The position numbers were made by a program, and so were the translations under genes. From Candidatus Nanopelagicaceae bacterium (GTDB lineage: Bacteria > Actinomycetota > Actinomycetes > Nanopelagicales > Nanopelagicaceae): DNA of 64,000 nucleotides. Positions 30,123 through 39,049 of this stretch are shown here, piece by piece; position 1 is the stretch's first letter, and each line of letters starts with the position of its first letter. The notes beneath the pieces were generated by a model. That model was given only the letters and a program-made list of their open reading frames with translations, was not told the origin of the DNA and made no database searches. Location of the stretch: contig VEQG01000006.1 of assembly GCA_018883345.1 (NCBI GenBank), forward strand, positions 1-64,000, in the 5' to 3' direction.

Positions 30123-30607
30123 TACTCGCCAACAATCATTGGAATTGCACTTGTAACTTTTTTAAGTTCGGCGAAAGTTGTTGGAAAAACTGCATGAGGG
30201 TGGCCAGCAGCAGCCCAGATTGCATCATAATCATTGAGTGCTTCATCAATGTAGACATGATTTATGGTCGTAATCCAGCCAAGCGGGCTGACTCCGCCTA
30301 CTGAAAAACCACTTAACTCTTTAACGTAATTTGCATCGGCTCTATTTAAATGAGGAACACCTAAAGTTCTTGCAACTAAATCCGTATCTACTCTATGGCG
30401 ACCACTTGTGATTATTAAGATCGGAGCACCTTCTGGCAGCCTGAAAATTAATGATGAAGCGATTTGGCCGACTTCAATATTTAAAGCGGTGGCCGCATCC
30501 TGAGCCGTTCGCGCAGAATCTTCTAATACGTGAACTTTGCCCATGTTATTTGATTGGAGCGCATCGATAACTCGCTTGACTGGGCCACGCTCTAAAACTC
30601 CATCCAC
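30122..30607 (-). CDS. YbaK/EbsC-type aminoacyl-tRNA deacylase
   Basis: GQIASSLIFRLPEGAPILIITSGRHRVD, SVGGVSPLGW motifs; GTG start. Confidence 0.88.
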   Translation of the reverse strand: MDGVLERGPVKRVIDALQSNNMGKVHVLEDSARTAQDAATALNIEVGQIASSLIFRLPEGAPILIITSGRHRVDTDLVARTLGVPHLNRADANYVKELSGFSVGGVSPLGWITTINHVYIDEALNDYDAIWAAAGHPHAVFPTTFAELKKVTSAIPMIVGE

Positions 30608-30624
30608 GATATAAGTATATTAAG

Positions 30625-31842
30625 GTGAAACCTGTGGATCAGACCTTAAGAATTTCACTTAGAGCGCGAAACTTCTTATGGGCAACTTTCTTCGTGATGG
30701 GCATTAGTTCGATGGCCTGGGTACCAAGAATTCCCGAAATTAAAGAGCAACTCGGTTTAAGTGATGGCCAATTCGGCTTAGTTTTTCTAGCTGGTGCGTT
30801 TGGCTCTATTTGCGGGACGCAAGTTTCTGGCCGCGCAATTCATCTTATTGCAAGTAGAAATTTTGCACGGATTTGTGCGCTATTAATGCCAATGGGCATC
30901 TACACAATGGGAAGTGCAAATTCCGTTTTGATTCTGGTTTGTGGATTATTTCTTACTGGCTTTTCATTTGCCGCGTTAGATGTTGCCGCCAATGTGCAAG
31001 CCATGGCAATCGAAAAGCTCACAAAGTCTAGGTACATGTCCTCATTCCATGCGCTATGGAGCGTGGGTGCATTTGTTGTGACCATGTTTGGCGGGGCCGT
31101 AGCCACCTTAATTACTCCGCAAGCACACTTGAAAGCATTAGCTCTTATTTCAGCTTTGCTCTATCAAATAACTATCAGTGGTTTATTGAATTATGAATTG
31201 GATGGACATAAAGGTGAAGTGCATGAAAGCACTGAAGCAAAAATTCCACTCTTTTCAAAAGATACCTTGGTGCTTTGGGCGCTAGGTATCGGATTACTCG
31301 CGTCGTTTGTACCTGAAGGTGGTATTTACGATTGGAGTGGAATTTTGCTTAAAGATCATATGGAAGTAGGAAAGGGAGTTACGGCAGTAGCTGCGACTTT
31401 TTATTCACTTGGAATGATAATTAGCAGATTCCTTGGAGATAGTTGGTTTGAAAAATGGGGCCATCAAAAAACTGTTAAATATGGTGGATATATTGGCGGT
31501 ATCTCTTTGGGGGTTGGCTTATTAATCGGAATTCCATTGTCGGCCATTAATCAATTTCTAGGCGTTGGCTTACTTTGTATTGCATTTGCAATTGTTGGAC
31601 TATGCATGGGTCCATTCTTTCCGGCATTTAATTTGGCAGCAATGAGCGTGCCCGGTATCGCGCCGTCAGTTGGCATGGCTCGAGTTGCTTTAATTTCTCT
31701 AGCTGGAAATTTCTTCGGTCCAGCTCTAATTGGTGGAATCTCAGAACTAACCTCGCTACCAATCTCATTTGGTTTAATTGTGCTTTTGCTTTTATTGGTT
31801 GGACGACAGTCCAGATATATATCTGTAAAAGCTATTAAATAA
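30625..31842 (+). CDS. MFS transporter
   Basis: 12-TM MFS-like protein, GTG start. Confidence 0.82.
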   Translation: MKPVDQTLRISLRARNFLWATFFVMGISSMAWVPRIPEIKEQLGLSDGQFGLVFLAGAFGSICGTQVSGRAIHLIASRNFARICALLMPMGIYTMGSANSVLILVCGLFLTGFSFAALDVAANVQAMAIEKLTKSRYMSSFHALWSVGAFVVTMFGGAVATLITPQAHLKALALISALLYQITISGLLNYELDGHKGEVHESTEAKIPLFSKDTLVLWALGIGLLASFVPEGGIYDWSGILLKDHMEVGKGVTAVAATFYSLGMIISRFLGDSWFEKWGHQKTVKYGGYIGGISLGVGLLIGIPLSAINQFLGVGLLCIAFAIVGLCMGPFFPAFNLAAMSVPGIAPSVGMARVALISLAGNFFGPALIGGISELTSLPISFGLIVLLLLLVGRQSRYISVKAIK

Positions 31843-32578
31843 ACCAGGTCTGTAAGATAGTAAATCCAGCTATTGCAAAGAGCAGATAAGCAAAGCTTTT
31901 CCTGAGCAAGGCTGGCTTGGTTCTTGCCGACACTTTACCGGCCAAATTTCCAATTAAAACCGCGCTAAGCCCCATGAACATTGGAATTCTCCAATTAATT
32001 TCGCTCCACATCGGAAAATGCGCAATCAATGCAATCACGCTATTTAGAATAATAATTAGCAGGGAAGTGCCAGCTGCTTTATTTTGGGGCGTATTAAAGG
32101 CAAGAACTAATACCGGAATTGCCAGGAAGCCACCACCAATTCCAAAAAATCCTGTTAACGATCCAATTATTAATGACATTAAAATTAAAATTGGTAGCGG
32201 GATTGGCTTTTCAGGCGCATCAATAGGTTTCGCAAGCATGGTGATACCAGCGAAAATAATTACTACACTAAAGCCAGTGATGAGCAATTCATCGCTTATG
32301 TTGTCAACCATTTGAGCGGCGCCAACATTTGCAAAAATTCCAAGGAAGCTGATTACCAGCGCCTCTTTAATTAAAATCTCGCCACTTTTAAATCGAGGAT
32401 AGATTCCAGAGAGCGCAGCCACGATCACTACTGCGATTGCGGCAACTGATGCTTGATGAGGCGCAAAGCCAAACCCGTAAACTAGAATCGGTACCGTCAA
32501 CATCGCGCCACCTGCGCCGACAAATCCAAGCACCGAACCAATTGCTACCCCAGCGATTAGCGCTCCTAGGATTTCCAC
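31835..32578 (-). CDS. TSUP/TauE-SafE family sulfite exporter-like permease
   Basis: SVLGFVGAGGAMLTVPILVYGFGFAPHQA and GSLTGFFGIGGGFLAIPVLVLAFNTPQNKAAGTSLLII. Confidence 0.9.
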   Translation of the reverse strand: MEILGALIAGVAIGSVLGFVGAGGAMLTVPILVYGFGFAPHQASVAAIAVVIVAALSGIYPRFKSGEILIKEALVISFLGIFANVGAAQMVDNISDELLITGFSVVIIFAGITMLAKPIDAPEKPIPLPILILMSLIIGSLTGFFGIGGGFLAIPVLVLAFNTPQNKAAGTSLLIIILNSVIALIAHFPMWSEINWRIPMFMGLSAVLIGNLAGKVSARTKPALLRKSFAYLLFAIAGFTILQTWFI

Positions 32579-32604
32579 TTGGTTAGTTTGTCATCACTTT
32601 AAAT

Positions 32605-32645
32605 AAAAAACACCCTCAGCAATATTTGCCGAGGGTGTTTTACTT
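32605..32645 (-). terminator. Rho-independent terminator hairpin downstream of DoxX gene
   Basis: AAAACACCCTC GGCAAATATTGCT GAGGGTGTTTTTT on the minus strand. Confidence 0.85.
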
Positions 32646-32662
32646 TTATTATTTATTAGAGG

Positions 32663-33070
32663 TTAAAAGAAGGAACCGGTGATATTGATTCCAAGTTCTG
32701 CGCCACCTGCAACAAGTGCGTAGATGATTAGCGCAGCGCCTGCAAGTGATAGATCCTTGAAGAACCCGATGGTCTCATTCATCTTTGCAGTTGGATCTGT
32801 TTCCTTCCAGAAGTTATGCATCATGAATGCAGCCGGGATTAGGAATAGCGCGATTAGTAGCGCGCCTAGATCTGCATAGATACCTAGAGCTACAAAGATG
32901 CCGCCCACTAGGATCATTAGACCTGAAAGAATCACTGAAAGCTTGGCCGCAGGTACCTTTTTGTACTGCGCGTAACCTGTCATTGCATCAAGCTTGGTTA
33001 GGTGGCTGATTCCTGAATTGATAAAGATTAGGGCAAATAGAATTTGTCCGATTGCTAGAACGATGTTCAA
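32663..33070 (-). CDS. DoxX family membrane protein
   Basis: INSGISHLTKL, four TM helices; TTG start with AAGGAGAG upstream. Confidence 0.85.
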   Translation of the reverse strand: MNIVLAIGQILFALIFINSGISHLTKLDAMTGYAQYKKVPAAKLSVILSGLMILVGGIFVALGIYADLGALLIALFLIPAAFMMHNFWKETDPTAKMNETIGFFKDLSLAGAALIIYALVAGGAELGINITGSFF

Positions 33071-33190
33071 ATTACTCTCCTTGAAGTTTTTTTAAACCTA
33101 CCGCAGTAGGGTAGCAAATAGTTGAAGTTTCAACTATTTTATCGTTGGGTATGGGCGTGTCTTGCTAAGTGTCGCACCCACCCACTATCT

Positions 33191-33208
33191 TTCGAACAAA
33201 TGTTCGAA
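33191..33208. promoter_or_regulatory. LexA-type SOS box
   Basis: TTCGAACAAATGTTCGAA: perfect 7+7 palindrome with 4-nt centre, matching actinobacterial TCGAAC(N4)GTTCGA. Confidence 0.9.
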
Positions 33209-33478
33209 TACTCACCTCACTCAGATTTACCGGTAACTACCGACGGGAGCGCCCCGATCGAGTTCACCTACCGTGGAAAACGCTTTCGTATTCATAATGT
33301 ACTTACTCGTTGGTGCGAATCAGGTGGCTGGTGGAATCGAATCAGTGATGGCGTTTACCGACCAGATGATAACTCTCGCGCAATCTGGAGAGTTGAAGCT
33401 GCACCGATTGGCGCAGTTACCACCTTCGAACTCGAACGCGACGAAGCGACAGGCAAGTGGTTGATTCGAATTGTTTAG
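33200..33478 (+). CDS. DUF6504-type small protein associated with DnaE2
   Basis: IEFTYRGKRFRIHNVLTRWCESGGWWNR...YRPDDNSRAIWRVEA; start uncertain because ATG 33200 lies within the SOS box. Confidence 0.7.
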   Translation: MFEYSPHSDLPVTTDGSAPIEFTYRGKRFRIHNVLTRWCESGGWWNRISDGVYRPDDNSRAIWRVEAAPIGAVTTFELERDEATGKWLIRIV

Positions 33479-36400
33479 CTTTATTCACTTAAGTAGCGCC
33501 ACTTCATTCTCATTTAAATATGGCACCACGCAACCCCAAGATTTAATTGCAAGAGCTGCAGAATTTGGTTCGCCTGCCCTTGCAATTACCGATCGCGATT
33601 CATTAGCTGGCGTGATTCGCTTTGTGCAAGCTGCTAAAGATTTTGGAATCGCGCCGATTGTCGGAGTCAATCTACAACTTGATGGCGCTCGCGTAACTTT
33701 ACTTGCGCAATCCGGAACCGGAACCGAGAGCGGGTGGCGCTCGTTATGTAGATTGATGTCTGCGCTACGGCCTGATCGCAATCCACCAACTCTGCATATT
33801 GAAAAGATAAAGACGCTTACCGAATACACCAGTAATTTAATTCTCTTGCATGGACCAGAATCAGAGATTTCAAATTTACTTACTAAACATCGACCAGATC
33901 AAGCATTGCAAGTGTTTAATAAATATAGAGGTTATTTTGCAGATTCAGTAATTGAATGCGTATCTCATTTAGCGCCAGGGGATGGTTCACGCTCAACAAC
34001 CCATGCAGGGCGAATGTTGGGTTTTGCGCGTGACCATGATTTGCCAGCAATAATTACCAATAGTTCACGAATGCTAAATGCCGAAGATGGACCAATCGCA
34101 GATATCTTGGATGCCGCGCGCAAATTAGTGCCTTTACATATTCGCCATGTTGAAAGATTTAACAGTGAGGCATATTTAAAGAGCCCAGAACAGATGCGCG
34201 ATTTGGCTGATGAAATTTCACGTGCCGCCGGAGAACGAAATGGCAGAGCGCTACTTCGAACCACGCAGAGAATTGCAGAACGGTGCATCTTGTCACCACA
34301 AGAGTTTGGTCTTGGCGGCATTGAACTTCCAGAAGCGCAAGTGGTGGGTGTCCAGACTTACAAAGAGATGCGGGCGCTACTTCGAAATCGCTGCGAATCA
34401 GGGCTAAATTGGCGTTATTCCAATAGCTCCAATAGCGATGATTTAGCTAAAGCTCGAGCACGTCTTGATGATGAATTAGCGACGGTAGCAACTCTCGGAT
34501 ACGAAAGTTATTTTTTAACGGTTGCAGATGTTGCAGATATGGCACGTAGCGCAGGAATCCGGGTAGCAGCTCGAGGTAGCGGTGCCGGTTCTTTGATCTG
34601 CCACCTACTTGGCATCTCTGGAGTTGATCCAATTCGTTATGGGTTATTAATGGAACGCTTCTGTTCGCCGCTTCGCAGAGCGCTGCCTGATATTGATATT
34701 GATGTTGAATCAGCAAGGCGGTTAGAAATTTATGATTTAGTTTTTAAGAAGTATCAACACCGAACTGCGACTGTAGCAATGCTCGAAACTTATAGAGCCC
34801 GCCATGCAATTCGTGATACCGGGGCCGCACTTGGGATGTCCCAGAGCGAGATTGATTTAATTGCAAAGAGCTTGCCACATATTCGCGCCCGCAATATCTC
34901 AAAAGCTTTAGAAAGCCTCCCAGAACTTAGAAATTTAAATATCAATACACCGCTTGCTGCAATGGCCATCAAACTAGCAGAACGTCTAGATGGGCTGCCA
35001 CGAAATTTAGCGATGCATCCATGTGCAGTTGTGCTTAGCAACAATACTCTGCCAGATCGCGCACCGATGTTAATTAATGCAAGTGGTTATTCGATGGTCG
35101 AATTCGACAAAGATGATGTAGAGGCAATCGGTTTACTGAAGCTAGATATTCTAGGAGTTCGGATGCAATCTGCAATTGCGCATGCAATCAATGAAGTTGA
35201 ACGGACCGAAGGTCGCGCGCTTGATATCGAATCTGTTCCATTAGACGATCCAGATACCTTTAAATTAATTCAATCAACGCGCACGATTGGGCTCTTTCAA
35301 ATTGAATCTCCAGGGCAACGTGAATTAGTCGGCAAATTACAGCCGGAGTGCTTCGAAGATTTAATTGTTGATATCTCACTCTTTAGACCTGGTCCAGTAA
35401 AAAGTGACATGATCACTCCATTCTTAAATGCCCGCCATGGTTTTAAGTCGGCGCAGTTAATTCACCCTGATTTACATGGGGTTTTGGCACAGACCCAAGG
35501 GGTAGTGGTCTTTCACGAACAGGTCATTCAGATCATTTCGATAATGACTGGTATTTCATATGCAGAGGCTGACGAAAAACGGCGCGCACTGGGAGATTTC
35601 TCAAACCAACAAGAGATATGTGATTGGTTTTATCAGCGCACCGCTGAGAAGGGTTACCAAAAGTCAGTAGTCGATGAAATCTGGCAGGTACTGCGCGCCT
35701 TTGCCTCTTTCGGTTTCTGTAAAGCACATGCCGCGGCCTTTGCGCTACCGACTTATCAATCAGCTTGGCTCAAAACCCACCATCCAGCAGCATTTATCGC
35801 AGGGTTATTAACGCATGATCCTGGCATGTATCCAAAGCGTTTAATTCTCGATGAAGCTCGTCAGATGAAAATCGCAGCGCTACCAGTTGATGTAAACAAA
35901 TCTGATATTACATATAGGGTGGAAAGCTTTAAGGAAACTAGCGCGATTCGTATGGCGCTTAGTGATCTCTCTGGAATCTCTGATGCAGAGGCCATCAACA
36001 TTGTTCGTGCTCAACCCTATTTAGATTTAACAGATTTCGTTCGTAGAGCTGGCGCATCGCTACCAACGACCGAAAAATTAATTATGGTCGGTGCATTTGA
36101 TTCGCTGCACAATGTTGGCCAAAAAATTACCAGAAGAGATCTACTCCTGCATTTGGCAGATATCAGCCGTTCGCCTGCAGCAGCTTTGCCAGGTGCGCAA
36201 ATGACCTTTGGTTTTAAAGCGCCTGATTTAAAGCCAAGCGGATTACCGGATTTAAGTTTGACCGAAAAGGTCCAGACTGAAATTGAGACCCTAGGTATGG
36301 AAGTTAGTTCGCACTTACTGCAGTTCTATGGACATTTCCTTAATTCAATCGGAGCTGTTAAATCTTCAGATCTTCTTAAACAACGCTCCGGCTCTAGCAT

Positions 36401-36695
36401 CTTGGTCGCTGGAGTAAAAGTTGCGCTACAACAGCCACCGGTTAGATCTGGCAAGCGAGTCATCTTCTTATCAATCGATGATGGCTTTGGTTGCAGTGAT
36501 GCCACCTTCTTTGAAGATATTTTGAGAGAGCAAGCAGAGTTTGCGCAGACTTTATTCTCTTCAAAGCTGCTCCTAGTGCGCGGAGTAGTACGCCGGACTG
36601 GCCCCAAGGGGGTATCAATTCGTGCAACTGGCGCCTGGGATTTAGGCGCTGCCTATGAAAGTTTTACCAGTAAGAAAAGTAATCTAATTTCATGA
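33471..36695 (+). CDS. dnaE2: Error-prone DNA polymerase III alpha subunit DnaE2
   Basis: RGSGAGSLICHLLGISGVDPIRYGLLMERFCSPLRRALPDIDIDVESARR, FVSFGFCKAHAAAFA-like FASFGFCKAHAAAFALPTYQSAWLK. Confidence 0.92.
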   Translation: MFSFIHLSSATSFSFKYGTTQPQDLIARAAEFGSPALAITDRDSLAGVIRFVQAAKDFGIAPIVGVNLQLDGARVTLLAQSGTGTESGWRSLCRLMSALRPDRNPPTLHIEKIKTLTEYTSNLILLHGPESEISNLLTKHRPDQALQVFNKYRGYFADSVIECVSHLAPGDGSRSTTHAGRMLGFARDHDLPAIITNSSRMLNAEDGPIADILDAARKLVPLHIRHVERFNSEAYLKSPEQMRDLADEISRAAGERNGRALLRTTQRIAERCILSPQEFGLGGIELPEAQVVGVQTYKEMRALLRNRCESGLNWRYSNSSNSDDLAKARARLDDELATVATLGYESYFLTVADVADMARSAGIRVAARGSGAGSLICHLLGISGVDPIRYGLLMERFCSPLRRALPDIDIDVESARRLEIYDLVFKKYQHRTATVAMLETYRARHAIRDTGAALGMSQSEIDLIAKSLPHIRARNISKALESLPELRNLNINTPLAAMAIKLAERLDGLPRNLAMHPCAVVLSNNTLPDRAPMLINASGYSMVEFDKDDVEAIGLLKLDILGVRMQSAIAHAINEVERTEGRALDIESVPLDDPDTFKLIQSTRTIGLFQIESPGQRELVGKLQPECFEDLIVDISLFRPGPVKSDMITPFLNARHGFKSAQLIHPDLHGVLAQTQGVVVFHEQVIQIISIMTGISYAEADEKRRALGDFSNQQEICDWFYQRTAEKGYQKSVVDEIWQVLRAFASFGFCKAHAAAFALPTYQSAWLKTHHPAAFIAGLLTHDPGMYPKRLILDEARQMKIAALPVDVNKSDITYRVESFKETSAIRMALSDLSGISDAEAINIVRAQPYLDLTDFVRRAGASLPTTEKLIMVGAFDSLHNVGQKITRRDLLLHLADISRSPAAALPGAQMTFGFKAPDLKPSGLPDLSLTEKVQTEIETLGMEVSSHLLQFYGHFLNSIGAVKSSDLLKQRSGSSILVAGVKVALQQPPVRSGKRVIFLSIDDGFGCSDATFFEDILREQAEFAQTLFSSKLLLVRGVVRRTGPKGVSIRATGAWDLGAAYESFTSKKSNLIS

Positions 36696-37855
36696 CCACC
36701 ATAATTCATTGCGATATGGATGCTTTCTATGCATCTGTCGCCGAATTGGATGATCCATCGCTACGTGGCAAACCAGTAGTGGTAGGTGCCGGAATTCGTG
36801 GCGTAGTTTTAAGTGCAAATTATGCAGCTAGAAAATTTGGCATAAGAGCCGCGATGCCGGTTGGTCGAGCGAAACGAATGGCGCCAAATGCAATCTTTGT
36901 ATCACCTGATCATCATCGTTACTCTGAAATCTCTGCAAGGGTAATGGAGATATTCCAATCCTTTACACCATATGTCGAACCGCTCTCGCTTGATGAAGCA
37001 TTTATGGATATAACCGGAGCACAGAAATTACTCGGAACCCCACGCGAAATTGGACAAGCAATAAGAAAGCGAGTCCATGATGAATGTGGCATCACCTGTT
37101 CTGTAGGAATTGCCTCAAATAAATTTATTGCCAAACTCGCTTCAGGCCATTGCAAACCCAACGGTTTACTAGAAATTCCAGATGAACGCGTAATTAGCTT
37201 CTTGCATCCACTTCCAGTTAGTGATTTATGGGGAGTAGGGCCAAAGACTGCCGAACAATTAGAGCGACTTGGATTACGCCAAATTAGCGATATCGCAAAT
37301 ACTCCACTTGAGACATTAAAACGTGCGCTAGGAGATGCCACCGGAGAGCATCTTTATCAACTTTCCTGGGGACGTGATTACCGAGAGGTAGTTGTCGATG
37401 ACCCAGAACAATCTATCGGCGCAAATGAAACTTTTTCGTATGACATGGATGACCCAGAAACTATTTTGAGTGAATATTTAAAGTTAACCGAACGAGCAAG
37501 TACCAGATTACGTAGCCGTAGCCTCTTTGCAAAAACCATCACCATCACAGTTCGATTTGCAGATTTCAAAACAATTACTCGTTCAAAGACTTTGCCACTT
37601 CCCATAAGTTCTACCCATGAGATTTACCAAGTTGTAAAAGATCTATACCTGGCTTTAAAGCTTGATCGAGCGAGATTGAGGTTAGTGGGCGTCTCGCTTT
37701 CAAATCTGCATGATGATGCCCCCGAACAGTTGATGCTCGGCCAACGTGAAAAGGGGTGGCGAGAGGCTGAGAACGCAGTAGATCAGGCGGCTGCACGCTT
37801 TGGAGAGAGATCTGTGCGCCCAGCGCGTTTGTATAGAAACAAAGATAAAGAGTAA
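36692..37855 (+). CDS. dinB: Y-family DNA polymerase IV
   Basis: HCDMDAFYASVAELDDPSLRGKPVVVG, SLDEAFMDITGA, CSVGIASNKFIAKLAS; catalytic residues intact; C-terminal QLMLG clamp-like motif. Confidence 0.94.
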   Translation: MTTIIHCDMDAFYASVAELDDPSLRGKPVVVGAGIRGVVLSANYAARKFGIRAAMPVGRAKRMAPNAIFVSPDHHRYSEISARVMEIFQSFTPYVEPLSLDEAFMDITGAQKLLGTPREIGQAIRKRVHDECGITCSVGIASNKFIAKLASGHCKPNGLLEIPDERVISFLHPLPVSDLWGVGPKTAEQLERLGLRQISDIANTPLETLKRALGDATGEHLYQLSWGRDYREVVVDDPEQSIGANETFSYDMDDPETILSEYLKLTERASTRLRSRSLFAKTITITVRFADFKTITRSKTLPLPISSTHEIYQVVKDLYLALKLDRARLRLVGVSLSNLHDDAPEQLMLGQREKGWREAENAVDQAAARFGERSVRPARLYRNKDKE

Positions 37856-37864
37856 ATTAGGGCT

Positions 37865-38179
37865 ATGGGACTAACTGATCGCGAAAAGAAGATCATCGAT
37901 GAGATGGAGCGCGCGCTTGCATCTGAAGACCCACGTCTGGCAGCTGCCTTAGAGCGTAATGTCCGCCCGCGCCTGCTATTAAATATTGCGGCGATTCTCT
38001 CCGGTATCGCTCTGATTTTGGCGGGAGTAATCGCCAATTTCGCACCTCTCGGGGTATTGGGCTTTTTAATTGCGCTGGTTGGCGCGGTAACTGTCCGCCT
38101 AGGAAAGGTCGAATTGAAGGCTAAGGCGCCTAAAGGCGCTCGCATGCAAGATCGCTGGGATCGTCGAAACCAGCAGTAA
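37865..38179 (+). CDS. DUF3040 family membrane protein
   Basis: LTDREKKIIDEMERALASEDPRLAAALE plus two TM helices. Confidence 0.88.
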   Translation: MGLTDREKKIIDEMERALASEDPRLAAALERNVRPRLLLNIAAILSGIALILAGVIANFAPLGVLGFLIALVGAVTVRLGKVELKAKAPKGARMQDRWDRRNQQ

Positions 38180-38220
38180 TAACCACAGTAATAACTGCAG
38201 TATTAAGAAGTTTCATTTTT

Positions 38221-38244
38221 AAGCGCCCTCCGGGGCGCTTTTTT
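38221..38244 (+). terminator. Rho-independent terminator
   Basis: AAGCGCCC TCCG GGGCGCTT TTTT. Confidence 0.9.
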
Positions 38245-38273
38245 CTTGCGCCCAAGGGCAGAAAATCCCTTTC

Positions 38274-38318
38274 AATCAAGGGGAAATCCAAGGGGAAATC
38301 AAGGGGAAATCCAAGGGA
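38274..38318. repeat. Four tandem AATC(C)AAGGG(G)A units upstream of mraZ
   Basis: AATCAAGGGGA / AATCCAAGGGGA / AATCAAGGGGA / AATCCAAGGGA, 11-12 bp each. Confidence 0.85.
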
Positions 38319-38320
38319 AG

Positions 38321-38390
38321 AAGTGGGGGGCTTTGGGAAAAAAGTGGCGAAAGGTGGTTGAAAAAGGAGAAAAGTGGAGTAAAGTGGGGA
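38321..38390. promoter_or_regulatory. Putative MraZ operator array
   Basis: AAAGTGGCGA AAGGTGGTTG AAAAAGGAGA AAAGTGGAGT AAAGTGGGGA at 10-bp phase (38341-38390), plus an outlying AAGTGGGGGG at 38321. Confidence 0.8.
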
Positions 38391-38449
38391 ATTGTAGGGC
38401 GTAGAGCCCTAGGAACCAATGTTTATCTCGGGGGAGGTGGTTCTTAGCA

Positions 38450-38881
38450 ATGTTCTTGGGAACCCACGAACCAAAGCTTGATGAGAAGGGTCGATTAATC
38501 CTTCCTGCAAAGTTCCGAGAAGAACTCTCTTCAGGACTTGTTATCACCAAAGGTCAAGAGCGTTGTTTATACGTATTTCCACAAAATGAATTTTTAACCA
38601 TTACCGAAACCCTTCGCCAAGCACCGGTTACACAGAAAGCTGCACGTGATTATTCACGTGTCATGTTTGCTGGCGCACATGATGAAATTCCAGATCGCCA
38701 AGGCCGCGTAACAATTCCACAGAGCCTTCGCGAATATGCAAATTTAGAAAAAGCATGCATCGTAATTGGTGCAAATACTCGCGTAGAAATTTGGGATGCG
38801 AAGGCATGGACTGAATATCTAGCAGATCGTGAAAAGAATTTCGCTGACGTCTCCGAGGAGGTTTTCCCGGGACTCTTCTAA
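38450..38881 (+). CDS. mraZ: Transcriptional regulator MraZ
   Basis: [52 protein letters not shown] upstream. Confidence 0.95.
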   Translation: MFLGTHEPKLDEKGRLILPAKFREELSSGLVITKGQERCLYVFPQNEFLTITETLRQAPVTQKAARDYSRVMFAGAHDEIPDRQGRVTIPQSLREYANLEKACIVIGANTRVEIWDAKAWTEYLADREKNFADVSEEVFPGLF

Positions 38882-38896
38882 GAATTTAAATCTTGT

Positions 38897-38966
38897 GGCC
38901 ACTGCCTTCCTCGTTCTGACTTCACTTCCCCGAAGCCAGAGCCTGATCCGTAGGACGGCAGTGACC
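38897..38966 (+). ncRNA. mraW-type cis RNA hairpin upstream of rsmH
   Basis: Outer stem GGCCACTGCC...GGCAGTGACC (one mismatch) enclosing CTTCCCCGAAG; resembles the actinobacterial mraW RNA motif from memory. Confidence 0.65.
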
Positions 38967-39049
38967 AGAGGGTTTAAAAGCGAAATGTAATTACAGCAAG
39001 AAATTAAGAAATCAAGAAAGTAAGTAGCAAGAAAAGAAAGGGGAAGCGG

